From Streptomyces griseosporeus (lineage in GTDB: Bacteria; Actinomycetota; Actinomycetes; Streptomycetales; Streptomycetaceae): a stretch of 64,000 bases of DNA. The position numbers were made by a program, and so were the translations under genes. Where the stretch lies: the NCBI RefSeq assembly GCF_014656055.1, contig NZ_BNBR01000010.1:62001-126000 (forward strand), read 5' to 3'. Below are positions 25,601 to 33,221 of the stretch, piece by piece. Every line of letters starts with the position of its first letter. Positions within the stretch are counted from its first letter, which is position 1. Below the pieces are notes generated by a model. It did not search any database. It had not been told where the DNA came from and saw nothing but the letters and a program-made list of their open reading frames with translations.

Positions 25601-28054
25601 GTCCAGGACGGCGCACTGACCAGCGACGACGAGCGCTGGATCCGGCTGACGAAGACGACCCTCACCGACGCCCAGAAGGCGAGGTTCCCGCACCTGGCGA
25701 AGTACACCGCGTACGCCGTCGACCCGCGGGACCGCGACCGCGTCCCCGAGGCGCTGCGCGGCCAGCTCGTCGCCTCCCAGCGCGCCGCCAACGGCGCCGT
25801 CCTCGCCGCGACCGGCGTGCAGATCGCGGGCGTCCTCGACGACCTGTACCCGGGCGCCGCGAAGGCGCAGCTGGGTCCGGTCTTCCACCAGGGCCGCCCC
25901 ACGCTGTCCGTGTGGGCGCCGACCGCGCAGTCCGTGCGGCTGGAGATCGGCGGCACCACCGTGCCGATGCGCCGTGACGCCGCCACCGGCGTCTGGTCCG
26001 TGACCGGCCCGGCCTCCTGGAAGAACAAGCCGTACCGGTACGTCGTCCAGGTCTGGGCGCCCAGCGTCCGCAAGGTCGTCACCAACAAGGTCACCGACCC
26101 GTACTCCGTCGCCCTCACCGCGGACTCCGCGCGCAGCCTCGTCGTCGACCTCGCCGACAAGGCGCTCAAGCCGAACGGCTGGACGACGTACACCAAGCCC
26201 AAGGCGGTGCCGCTGAAGGACGCGCAGATCCAGGAGCTGCACATCCGGGACTTCTCGGTCGCGGACAAGTCCGTCCCGGCGCAGGACCAGGGCACCTACC
26301 TGGCCTTCACCGACAAGCTCAGCGATGGCTCCAAGCACCTGCGCGAGCTGGCCGCGGCCGGCACCTCGTACGTGCACCTGCTGCCCGCGTTCGACATCGC
26401 CACCATCCCCGAGAAGAAGGCCGACCAGGCGACGCCCGACTGCGACCTCGCCGCCCTCGCCGCCGACTCGGACAAGCAGCAGGAGTGCGTCGCCGCGGCC
26501 GCCGCGAAGGACGCCTACAACTGGGGCTACGACCCCTACCACTACACGGTCCCCGAGGGCTCCTACGCCACCGACCCCGACGGCACCGCCCGCACGGTCC
26601 AGTTCCGCCAGATGGTCAAGGCGCTCAACGAGGACGGCCTCCGGGTCGTCATGGACGTCGTCTACAACCACACCGCGGCCGCCGGACAGGCCGACACCAG
26701 CGTCCTCGACAAGGTCGTACCCGGCTACTACCAGCGGCTGCTGCCCGACGGCTCCGTCGCCAACAGCACCTGCTGCGCCAACACCGCCACCGAGAACGCG
26801 ATGATGGGCAAGCTGGTCGTCGACTCGATCGTCACCTGGGCGAAGCAGTACAAGGTCGACGGGTTCCGCTTCGACCTCATGGGCCACCACCCCAAGGCCA
26901 ACATCCTCGCGGTCCGCAAGGCCCTCGACGCGCTGACCGTCGCCAAGGACGGCGTCGACGGCAAGAAGATCATCCTGTACGGCGAGGGCTGGAACTTCGG
27001 CGAGGTCGCCGACGACGCCCGCTTCGTGCAGGCCACGCAGAAGAACATGGCGGGCACCGGCATCGCCACCTTCTCCGACCGGGCCCGTGACGCCGTCCGC
27101 GGCGGCAGCCCCTTCGACGCCGACCCCGGCGTCCAGGGCTTCGCCTCCGGGCTGTACACCGAGCCCAACTCCTCGGCCGCCAACGGCACTCCCGCCGAGC
27201 AGAAGGCCCGGCTGCTGCACTACCAGGACCTGATCAAGGTCGGGCTGAGCGGCAACCTGGCGGGCTACCGGTTCACCGGCACCGGCGGCAAGGAGGTCAC
27301 CGGCGCCGGCGTCGACTACAACGGCCAGCCCGCGGGCTACGCCGCCGCCCCCGGCGACGCCCTCGCCTACGCCGACGCGCACGACAACGAGTCGCTCTTC
27401 GACGCCCTGGCCTACAAGCTGCCCGCGTCGGTGAACGCCTCGGACCGGGCCCGGATGCAGGTCCTGGCGATGGCGACGGCCGCCCTCTCGCAGGGCCCGG
27501 CGCTCTCCCAGGCCGGCACCGACCTGCTGCGCTCGAAGTCCCTGGACCGCAACTCCTTCGACAGCGGCGACTGGTTCAACGCGATCCACTGGAACTGCGC
27601 CGACGGCAACGGCTTCGGCCGCGGCCTGCCGATGGCCGCCGACAACGCCTCCAAGTGGCCGTACGCCAAGCCTCTGCTGACCACGGTCGGCGTCGGCTGC
27701 GGGCAGATCGACGGCGCCTCGGCGGCCTACCGGGACCTGCTGCGGATCCGTACGACGGAGCGGGCGTTCTCCCTCGGCACGGCCGAGGAGGTGCAGCGGC
27801 AGCTCGCCTTCCCGCTGTCCGGCGCCGACGAGACGCCGGGCGTGATCACCATGCGCCTCGGTGACCTGGTCGTCGTCTTCAACGCGACGCCCGAGCGGCA
27901 GCAGCAGCACGTCGGCTCCCTCGCGGGCACCGCGTACCGGCTGCACCCGGTGCAGGCCGCCGGGTCGGACCCGGTGGTGAAGACGTCGTCGTACAGCGAC
28001 GGCACGTTCACCGTGCCGGCCCGCACGGTGGCCGTCTTCACCCGCGCCGGCTGA
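22658..28054 (+). CDS. Secreted two-headed GH13 alpha-amylase/pullulanase
   Basis: This 1798-residue exoenzyme has a signal peptide at residues 10-40 (cleaved near AHA-DT). The first GH13 domain (about 50-600) has D316 in GFRIDTVKH, E350 in MFGEVY and D421 in LGNHDMGR. Two pullulanase-associated PUD/CBM41-like domains follow (near 733 and 841: VVHYKRADGDYGNWGLYAW and VLHYRRADGNYDGWGLHVW). Then come a CBM48-like region (LSVWAPTAQSVRLEI) and a second GH13 with the pullulanase signature YNWGYDP and D1406, E1443 and D1576. It should cut both alpha-1,4 and alpha-1,6 links outside the cell. GTG 22658 is chosen because AAGGAG (22643-22648) is 9 bases upstream; ATG 22628 lacks one. Confidence 0.93.
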   Translation: MIPRWPAPGTRRSTRGRRVAAVTAAALATAVVQPLAAHADTPPPPPSDKALAAQPARHDDTREQFYFVLPDRFANGDTSNDRGGLTGTRLTTGYDPTDKGFYQGGDLKGLTQRLDYIKGLGTTAIWMAPIFKNRPVQGTGSNASAGYHGYWITDFTQVDPHFGTNKDLETLISKAHAKGMKVFFDVITNHTADVVDYEPKSYDYLSKGAFPYLTKDGRPFDDADYAAGGKGFPAVDADSFPRTPKVTSNSKVPAWLNDPTMYSNRGDSTYAGESTTYGDFSGLDDLWTERPEVVKGMERIYQRWVRDFDVDGFRIDTVKHVNMEFWTQWATALDAYAKKQGRDGFFMFGEVYSADTSITSPYVTQGRLDATLDFPFQEAARQYASQGGSAKKLASVFGDDYKYTTDKANAYEQVTFLGNHDMGRIGTFLKQDDPNATDARILAKDRLANELMFLSRGNPVVYYGDEQGFTGAGGDKDARQTMFASKVTDYLDDDEIGTDRTHATDAYDTSAPLYRQIRALADLRKANPALTDGVQTERYAADGPGVYAFSRTDAKSGQEYVVAFNNADEAKTATFATGSADMAFRGVYGTQATVTSNADRRITVTVPAGSAVVYKAAGRLAAPATKPTLTLTAPAVGATGTVEVTADVAGGQLNRVVFAAQTGNGPWRVLGSADHAPYKVTDVIGKDAPAGTALRYKAVVVDRAGRTAGATAASVTGTPPAEEKPTASSRDYAVVHYKRADGDYGNWGLYAWGDLADGEATNWPDSHPFTGRDAYGAFAWVKLKPGASNVGFLVIDHQGNKDVSADRTIDVTKTGEVWIEQGKTDVLTQKPDGPAQDTTKAVLHYRRADGNYDGWGLHVWTGAANPTEWSSPLKPVRTDAYGARFEVPLAAGATSLSYILHKGDEKDLPTDQSLDLKANGHEVWLLAGQEKYLLPQPAGSSAALDLTTSKAVWIDRDTLAWNGSEAAASTQLLSSRDGSITVQDGALTSDDERWIRLTKTTLTDAQKARFPHLAKYTAYAVDPRDRDRVPEALRGQLVASQRAANGAVLAATGVQIAGVLDDLYPGAAKAQLGPVFHQGRPTLSVWAPTAQSVRLEIGGTTVPMRRDAATGVWSVTGPASWKNKPYRYVVQVWAPSVRKVVTNKVTDPYSVALTADSARSLVVDLADKALKPNGWTTYTKPKAVPLKDAQIQELHIRDFSVADKSVPAQDQGTYLAFTDKLSDGSKHLRELAAAGTSYVHLLPAFDIATIPEKKADQATPDCDLAALAADSDKQQECVAAAAAKDAYNWGYDPYHYTVPEGSYATDPDGTARTVQFRQMVKALNEDGLRVVMDVVYNHTAAAGQADTSVLDKVVPGYYQRLLPDGSVANSTCCANTATENAMMGKLVVDSIVTWAKQYKVDGFRFDLMGHHPKANILAVRKALDALTVAKDGVDGKKIILYGEGWNFGEVADDARFVQATQKNMAGTGIATFSDRARDAVRGGSPFDADPGVQGFASGLYTEPNSSAANGTPAEQKARLLHYQDLIKVGLSGNLAGYRFTGTGGKEVTGAGVDYNGQPAGYAAAPGDALAYADAHDNESLFDALAYKLPASVNASDRARMQVLAMATAALSQGPALSQAGTDLLRSKSLDRNSFDSGDWFNAIHWNCADGNGFGRGLPMAADNASKWPYAKPLLTTVGVGCGQIDGASAAYRDLLRIRTTERAFSLGTAEEVQRQLAFPLSGADETPGVITMRLGDLVVVFNATPERQQQHVGSLAGTAYRLHPVQAAGSDPVVKTSSYSDGTFTVPARTVAVFTRAG

Positions 28055-28069
28055 CACGCCCTGCGGTTA

Positions 28070-28109
28070 GGGTGCTCCTGTCCCGACCAGTACCGGAGCA
28101 GGAGCACCC
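28070..28109 (+). promoter_or_regulatory. Hairpin that sequesters the ribosome site of the next gene
   Basis: GGGTGCTCCTG (28070-28080) pairs with CAGGAGCACCC (28099-28109), an 11-bp stem that contains the whole AGGAG ribosome site and ends at the base before ATG 28110. A -10-like TAGGGT (28068-28073) overlaps the 5' arm. A transcript from that promoter would start near 28080 and lack the arm, whereas read-through RNA from the pullulanase gene would fold. The stem may also act as a terminator. Confidence 0.55.
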
Positions 28110-28466
28110 ATGCCGCAGATCACCGTCGACTACTCCGCGCCCCTCGCCGAGGGCTTCGACCGGCGTGGTTTCGCCCTCGCCGTGCACGACGCGGCGGTGG
28201 AGATCGCGGCCGCCAAGTACGAGGCGTGCAAGACGCAGTTCCGGGCCACCGAGGACACCACCGTCGGCCGGGACGAGGACGGCCACGCCATCGTGCACGT
28301 CACCATCGGCCTGCTGGCCGGCCGCACCGACGAGACCAAGGCCCGGCTCACCGAGGCCGTCCTTCAGGCGCTGCGCACCCATGTGAAGCCCGCCGCGGGC
28401 CTCGCCCTGCACGCCTCCGCGGAGGTGCGGGACCTGGACGCCTCCTACCGGAAGTTCGACGCCTGA
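28110..28466 (+). CDS. 5-carboxymethyl-2-hydroxymuconate delta-isomerase-like (tautomerase superfamily)
   Basis: This 118-residue protein resembles CHMI: it begins MPQITVDYSAPL, leaving Pro2 as the catalytic N-terminal proline after Met removal. It has the characteristic VHVTIGLLAGRTDETKARLTEAVL, in which the conserved arginine lies in the active site of known enzymes. In homoprotocatechuate degradation the enzyme isomerises 5-carboxymethyl-2-hydroxymuconate. No other gene of that pathway is in the window, so the physiological substrate is open. The ribosome site lies within a hairpin (28070-28109). Confidence 0.75.
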   Translation: MPQITVDYSAPLAEGFDRRGFALAVHDAAVEIAAAKYEACKTQFRATEDTTVGRDEDGHAIVHVTIGLLAGRTDETKARLTEAVLQALRTHVKPAAGLALHASAEVRDLDASYRKFDA

Positions 28467-28470
28467 GACG

Positions 28471-29160
28471 TCAGGACGCCAGCGCGACGATCCGGCCGAC
28501 CAGGTCCGCGAAGGGGCCGTCGGCCGGCTCGTCCTTCAGGATGCGGCGCAGCAGGGCGCCCATCTCCTCGTCGTAGGCGGCGCTCACCGCGGCCAGCGCG
28601 GCGAAGTCGTGCACCAGCTGCTTCTCCAGCTCGGCGCGCGGGATGCGCCGCCCGTCCAGCCAGATCAGCGCGGTCGACTCGGCGAGCGAGATCCAGGAGC
28701 GGATCACCAGCTCCAGCCGCGCCGGCGGGTCCTGTACGTCCAGATGCGACAGGATCTGGACGTACGCCGCCTGCCGTACGGCGTCGATGAGCGCGTTGGT
28801 GGTGGAGGAGCCGACCGCCGGGCCGCCCCGCATCAGCGCGGAGAATCCGGGGCCGTGCTCGTCCACGAAGTCGAAGAAGCGGCCCATCACGCGCAGCAGC
28901 CGCGCGCCCAGCGGGCCCTCGCGCGGCTCCACGAACCGGGCCGCGAGATCGTCCGAGGCACGCTTCAACGCCGCCTCGTACAGGCTGAGTTTGCCGGGGA
29001 AGTAGTGGTACACCAGCGGGCGGGAGATGCCCGCGGCGGACGCTATCTCGTCGATGGAGACCTCGTCGGGCGAGCGGCGGCTGAACAGTTCGAGGGCGAC
29101 GCCGATCAACTGCTGCCGCCGCTCCTCGACGCCCATGCGGCGGCGTACCCCGGTAGTCAT
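28471..29160 (-). CDS. TetR-family transcriptional regulator
   Basis: This 229-residue regulator has the N-terminal helix-turn-helix SIDEIASAAGISRPLVYHYF with the typical lead-in RRQQLIGVALELFSRR. The rest is the helical ligand and dimer domain. TAAGGT (29167-29172) ends 6 bases before the ATG, so the mRNA is probably leaderless. The palindrome CCGATCGG (29173-29180) directly upstream is a candidate autoregulatory site. It lies 56 bases downstream of the ferredoxin reductase gene on the same strand and probably controls that gene and the di-iron protein gene, as TetR proteins in lipid or hydrocarbon oxidation clusters often do. Confidence 0.9.
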   Translation of the reverse strand: MTTGVRRRMGVEERRQQLIGVALELFSRRSPDEVSIDEIASAAGISRPLVYHYFPGKLSLYEAALKRASDDLAARFVEPREGPLGARLLRVMGRFFDFVDEHGPGFSALMRGGPAVGSSTTNALIDAVRQAAYVQILSHLDVQDPPARLELVIRSWISLAESTALIWLDGRRIPRAELEKQLVHDFAALAAVSAAYDEEMGALLRRILKDEPADGPFADLVGRIVALAS

Positions 29161-29166
29161 GCGAAC

Positions 29167-29180
29167 ACCTTACCGATCGG
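29167..29180 (-). promoter_or_regulatory. Leaderless promoter with CCGATCGG palindrome for the TetR gene
   Basis: On the minus strand TAAGGT is followed by 6 bases and the ATG. The 8-base perfect palindrome CCGATCGG abuts the hexamer upstream, in the usual place for a repressor to block polymerase. Inferred from sequence only. Confidence 0.4.
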
Positions 29181-29216
29181 ATCCGGCCGTGAACGGACCC
29201 GAACGGTCTCGGATGT

Positions 29217-30260
29217 TCACATGTCCAGGACCAGACGATCACTCCGGGCGCGGGAGACACAGATCAGCATCGAGTCGCCACGCTCCGCGTCCGTCAGCAG
29301 CTCGTCCCGGTGGTCCACCTCGCCCTCAAGCACCCGCTGCTGGCAGGTCCCGCAGAAGCCCTGCGCGCAGGAGTAGGCGGTGTCCGGCAGTTCCTCGCGC
29401 ACCGCGTCCAGCACGGTGGTGTCCGCCGGCACGGTCAGCACCCGTCCGCTGCGCCGCAGTTCGACCTCGAAGGCGACGTCCCCGCCGGCCGTCGTACGCG
29501 CCGCGAACCGCTCCAGGTGGACCCCGGGCACCCGCTCCTCCACCGCGGCCATCAGCCCCTCCGGACCGCAGCAGTACACCGCCGCCCCCTCGGGCAGCTC
29601 CCCGAGCCACGCGTCGAGGTCCGGCAGTCCGGCCTCGTCCTCGGCCACCACGGTCACCCGGTCGCCGCCGAGCTTGACGACCTCCTCCAGGAACGGCATC
29701 GACGCCCGCGTCCGGCCCCCGTACAGCAGCCGCCACTCGGCGCCCCGGCCGGTCAGCGCCCGCAGCATCGGCAGGACCGGCGTGATGCCGATGCCGCCGG
29801 CGACGAAGACGTACGACTCCGCCTCGACCAGCGGGAACCGGTTGCGCGGGCCGCGCACCGTCAGCTCCATGCCCTCCCGCACCTGCTCGTGCACCTCACG
29901 GGAGCCGCCCCGCCCGTCCGTCACCAGCCGCGTGGCGACCGTGTACGAGGAGGTGTCCTCCGGGTCCCCGCACAGCGAGTACTGCCGCACCAGCCCCGAC
30001 GGCAGCACGAGGTCCAGGTGCGCGCCGGGCTCCCAGCGCGGCAGGCCGTGGCCCTCCAGACGCAACTGGACGACCCCGTCGGCTATCTCCTCGTGCGCGG
30101 TCACCAGCAGTGTCAGCGCCCGCGACCGCGGCCGGCCGCTCACCGGCTCCTCCAGCGCGGGCATCGGCCACAGCGGCGAGGCCTGGATCCGGCGGCGCAG
30201 CGCCCGCCGGGCGAGCAGCGCGGCACCCGCGACCAGGGCGACGGTCCGCAGCTTCGGCAT
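29217..30260 (-). CDS. Ferredoxin reductase-type oxidoreductase (FAD, NAD, C-terminal [2Fe-2S])
   Basis: This 347-residue protein has a phthalate-dioxygenase-reductase-like layout. An N-terminal hydrophobic segment (residues 5-20) is followed by an FAD-binding barrel (RQYSLCGDPED near residue 88). An NAD-binding domain follows (FVAGGIGITPVLPMLRAL near 150 and VYCCGPEGLM near 228). The C-terminal plant-type ferredoxin domain has CAQGFCGTCQQRVLEG and a distal LICVSRA. It should pass electrons from NAD(P)H to a partner oxygenase; the adjacent di-iron protein is the obvious candidate. ATG 30260 overlaps the stop of that gene as ATGA, so the two are translationally coupled. Confidence 0.88.
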   Translation of the reverse strand: MPKLRTVALVAGAALLARRALRRRIQASPLWPMPALEEPVSGRPRSRALTLLVTAHEEIADGVVQLRLEGHGLPRWEPGAHLDLVLPSGLVRQYSLCGDPEDTSSYTVATRLVTDGRGGSREVHEQVREGMELTVRGPRNRFPLVEAESYVFVAGGIGITPVLPMLRALTGRGAEWRLLYGGRTRASMPFLEEVVKLGGDRVTVVAEDEAGLPDLDAWLGELPEGAAVYCCGPEGLMAAVEERVPGVHLERFAARTTAGGDVAFEVELRRSGRVLTVPADTTVLDAVREELPDTAYSCAQGFCGTCQQRVLEGEVDHRDELLTDAERGDSMLICVSRARSDRLVLDM

Positions 30261-31168
30261 CACGCGGTCCTCTTCTCTGCCGCGAGCGCGGCGGGGGAGG
30301 CGGCCAGATAGGCCACGGCCTGCTCGGTGGAGCCCTCCTGCGAGGGGTGGTACGTGCGGCTGAGGTAGGTGGGGATGGACCTCAGCATCGCCCCGGTGGA
30401 CGGCAGCAGCCCGTCCCGGCCGCGCCGGTGGAAGTCCTTCAGGGAGCCCTTGGCGGCCGGCAGCGTCGGGTCGTTCTCCAGGAAGAAGCGGATTCCGCGC
30501 TGCCACAGGAACACCAGCGTCGCGAACGCCGTCGCCCAGGTCCGCGCCCGCCGCCGGTAGCCGCCGTCGACGTGCAGGAACAGGTCGAAGGCGACCGAGC
30601 GGTGCTCGACCTCCTCGGCGCCGTGCCAGCGCAGCAGGTCCAGCATGGTCGGGTCGGCGCCGCGCCGGTCCAGTTCCTCGGCGTTGAGCACCCAGTCACC
30701 GAGGAAGGCGGTGTAGTGCTCGATGGCGGCGATCAGCGCCACCCGCTCCATCAGCCACCAGCGGCGCGCCCGGCCGGGCGGCAGCGTCCGGTCGCCGAGC
30801 AGCTTCTCGAACATCCAGTCCACCTGCGCGGTGTACGGCGTCGGGTCCAGACCCAGCTCCCGCAGGCGCGGCAGCACCTCGTCGTGGGCCTGCGAGTGCA
30901 TCGCCTCCTGCCCGATGAACCCGAGGACGTCCTCGCGCAGTTCCTCGTCCCGGATGTACGGCAGGACCTGCTTGTAGACATGGACGAACCACCGCTCACC
31001 GGCGGGCAGCAGCAGATGCAGCACATTGATGGTGTGCGTGGTGAACGGGTCACCGGGCACCCAGTGCAGCGGTGTGTCCTCCCACGAGAAGGACACCTTC
31101 CGCGCCTTGAGCGGAACCCGCTCGGATGCGACCGGCTGGGGCGCACGGGCGGCCTGCTTGTTAGACAT
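30260..31168 (-). CDS. PF10118-type 'metal-dependent hydrolase', probable di-iron ferritin-like protein
   Basis: This 302-residue helical protein has carboxylate/histidine motifs spread like a di-iron site: GERWFVHVYKQ near residue 57, GQEAMHSQAHDE near 86, AIEHYTAFLGD near 149 and HGAEEVEHRSVAFD near 183. The family is usually labelled metal-dependent hydrolase, but the E..H pattern and the coupled ferredoxin reductase suggest a di-iron oxygenase or desaturase. That is inference. TACATT lies 6 bases before the ATG, so the mRNA is probably leaderless. The start region carries one arm of a TGGCGTCAA/TTGACGCCA inverted repeat. Confidence 0.82.
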   Translation of the reverse strand: MSNKQAARAPQPVASERVPLKARKVSFSWEDTPLHWVPGDPFTTHTINVLHLLLPAGERWFVHVYKQVLPYIRDEELREDVLGFIGQEAMHSQAHDEVLPRLRELGLDPTPYTAQVDWMFEKLLGDRTLPPGRARRWWLMERVALIAAIEHYTAFLGDWVLNAEELDRRGADPTMLDLLRWHGAEEVEHRSVAFDLFLHVDGGYRRRARTWATAFATLVFLWQRGIRFFLENDPTLPAAKGSLKDFHRRGRDGLLPSTGAMLRSIPTYLSRTYHPSQEGSTEQAVAYLAASPAALAAEKRTA

Positions 31169-31231
31169 GGCGTCAATGTACTGACGGGTAAGCGACAGGG
31201 GAACCCCTCGCGCACCACCTTGTTGACGCCA
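31168..31231 (-). promoter_or_regulatory. Upstream region of the di-iron gene with a 9-bp inverted repeat
   Basis: TGGCGTCAA (31168-31176) and TTGACGCCA (31223-31231) are perfect inverted 9-mers 46 bases apart, flanking the promoter-like TACATT. One arm overlaps the start codon. They could be a pair of TetR binding sites or a stem in longer transcripts. Between them lies GACGGGTAAG, sharing GGTAAG with the TetR gene promoter. Confidence 0.4.
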
Positions 31232-31260
31232 CTGTCAGCAAGAGGGGGGTCGGTGGGTGC

Positions 31261-33171
31261 TCAGCGCAGCCCGCTGATCGACCGCCCGTCCTCCAGCGTC
31301 CCCTCCAGCTCCGCCTGCGCCCCCTCCTTGGCGCGCACCGCCAGCACATGGCCCTGCGCCGAGCCGCTGATGCCGCCCGTCGCGCGGATCGAGGCGGTGT
31401 CCCGGCTGCCCGCCGCTAGCAGGTACCAGTGGCCGCCCTCCGACTTCCACAGCACCCCGGCCAGCACGTGCGGATCCCGCGGTCCGCACGCCGGACCGCC
31501 CTCCGCCTTCGCCACGACCGCCCCGTAGGCGCCGCCCGGCGTGTGGAACTGCGCCAGCGTCCGCGACCCGTCGCCGCGCCAGGTCTCCGCGCGCGTGCAC
31601 GCCCAGTCGCCGGTGCCGCTGCCGTCCGGCAGCTCCTGCTCGGCGAACTGCCACGCGTTCACCGACCGCACCCCCTGCGACCGCACCGCGCCCAGCGAGC
31701 ACGCGTACGGCGCCCAGGCGTGCAGCGCCTGCGACCCGTTGGCGTCCTTCTCCTTCGCCGGGCGGCCCGTGGTCAGCCGGGCGGGCACCAGCTCGCCCAG
31801 GTCGGACAGCACATGGGTGCCCGTGTCGTCGGTCAGCTGGAGCACGTTCCACGAGGTGCAGGCGCCCGCCCTCGTCGCCGGGCTGGCCAGCGGCGAGGTG
31901 ATCCCGTCGGTCACCGTGAGGTCCATCGCCCCGGCGCCCGGCTTCATCAGGTCCCGCTCGGCGGCCTTCTTCACCCAGGGTGCGGTCAGGTAGCGGACGT
32001 TGCCGTCGGCGCGGTCCAGCACGATCGCCGCGGCCTCGGCGCCGCTCGCCCCGTCGACCCGGGCGAAGTCCAGGGCCGCCCCGGCCGTGCCGTCCTTCGG
32101 CTCGGCGTAGCGGGCGATGCGCAGACCGTCGTAGAGGATCACCACGCGCGCGTTGTCCACCGTGCCCGCGTACAGCAGCTGGGGCGGGCCCGCCGGGCCG
32201 CCGGTCTGGGTGCCGGGCGTGAAGGAGAGCCGCACCTTCTCCCCGGGCCGCGCCCAGACCGCGAGCGCGCGGCGCAGCAGGCCGTCGTCGTCGACCAGGT
32301 CACCGCGCGCCGGCCACGCCGAGAAGTCCGTGCGGGCCGCCGACTCCCACGCGGTCCCCGTGACCCGCACCAACCGGCCCGGGTCCAGGGCGGCCTCGGC
32401 GGCCGGGTTCTGCGCGTACACGGGCGCGGCGGCGCCGTCCGGTCCCCAGCCGTCGCCGGGCAGCGCGACCAGCGCCCCGCACACCGCGATCGCCGCGGCC
32501 GCCGCGAGCGCCGCCTTGGTGTGCTGGCGGCGCCGCATCAGATCGGTGGGCCGCGCCTGCAGCGAGCACGCGTCGAACTCCGGGGAGGACAGCAGCTCGT
32601 ACCGGGCCGGCACCCGGTCCGCCGCCCGCAGCGCGGCGTCCGCGTCGGCGGCCCCCGCCTCGGTGAGGATGCGGCGTACGTCGCCGTCGGGGAGCTTCTC
32701 CAGGCCGCGCAGCACATACGCCGCCCGGGCCGGGCCGGACAGCGCCGACAGCTGCTGGTCCAGGGCGAGCTCGTCCGCGCCGCCCGAGCGCGGGAACAGC
32801 TTCAGCCCCCACACCTGCGGCAGCAGCGGCGGCAGCTGGGACCGCTTCGGCAGGCCGCGCCGCTTGCCGCCCGCCTCCAGCGCCGCCCGCAGCACCCGCA
32901 GGCGGACGAAGGCATAGCCGGGGTCGCCGTCCCGCCCGTTGGCCTGGGCCGGGATGACCGGGCTCGCCGCCCGGCCGCGGGGCAGCGCCCGCTGGGCGAG
33001 CGCGTGGGCGGTCATGACCCGCCGGCCCCGGCCGAGGCCGGGGGGCAGCACCAGGTAGGCGATCCGGACGAGCCGCGGGTAGTGCTCGACGAGTGCGGCC
33101 TCGGCCTGTTCGACGTCGACGACCGGGTCGGAGGCGGGTGTGGGGCGCGGGGCGACATCCTGTGACTGCAC
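31261..33171 (-). CDS. Membrane protein with sigma-factor-like N-terminus and large extracellular domain
   Basis: This 636-residue protein was not recognised as a named family. Residues 20-200 resemble an ECF sigma factor in outline: AEAALVEHYPRLVRIAYLVL like region 2, and LSALSGPARAAYVLRGLEKL plus VRRILTEAGAADADAALRAA like region 4. A single hydrophobic segment (about 220-240, AALAAAAAIAVCGALVAL) follows, then about 390 residues rich in Trp, Gly and Asp that would be outside. The DNA-contact residues look eroded. The arrangement suggests a sensor with a degenerate sigma/anti-sigma-like cytoplasmic part. It starts with GTG. It lies 50 bases downstream of a TPR gene on the same strand. Confidence 0.8.
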   Translation of the reverse strand: MQSQDVAPRPTPASDPVVDVEQAEAALVEHYPRLVRIAYLVLPPGLGRGRRVMTAHALAQRALPRGRAASPVIPAQANGRDGDPGYAFVRLRVLRAALEAGGKRRGLPKRSQLPPLLPQVWGLKLFPRSGGADELALDQQLSALSGPARAAYVLRGLEKLPDGDVRRILTEAGAADADAALRAADRVPARYELLSSPEFDACSLQARPTDLMRRRQHTKAALAAAAAIAVCGALVALPGDGWGPDGAAAPVYAQNPAAEAALDPGRLVRVTGTAWESAARTDFSAWPARGDLVDDDGLLRRALAVWARPGEKVRLSFTPGTQTGGPAGPPQLLYAGTVDNARVVILYDGLRIARYAEPKDGTAGAALDFARVDGASGAEAAAIVLDRADGNVRYLTAPWVKKAAERDLMKPGAGAMDLTVTDGITSPLASPATRAGACTSWNVLQLTDDTGTHVLSDLGELVPARLTTGRPAKEKDANGSQALHAWAPYACSLGAVRSQGVRSVNAWQFAEQELPDGSGTGDWACTRAETWRGDGSRTLAQFHTPGGAYGAVVAKAEGGPACGPRDPHVLAGVLWKSEGGHWYLLAAGSRDTASIRATGGISGSAQGHVLAVRAKEGAQAELEGTLEDGRSISGLR

Positions 33172-33221
33172 GTCCAGCGCAACGAGCGACCCGGCGGTAG
33201 GTCACCGCCGTACGGGTGACC

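Noticed and set aside
22535..28057. 1840-codon open frame antisense to the pullulanase gene
   Set aside because: It mirrors the pullulanase codons (Val/Gly/Ala/Asp-rich composition) and has no domain or ribosome site; the sense strand has complete GH13 motifs.
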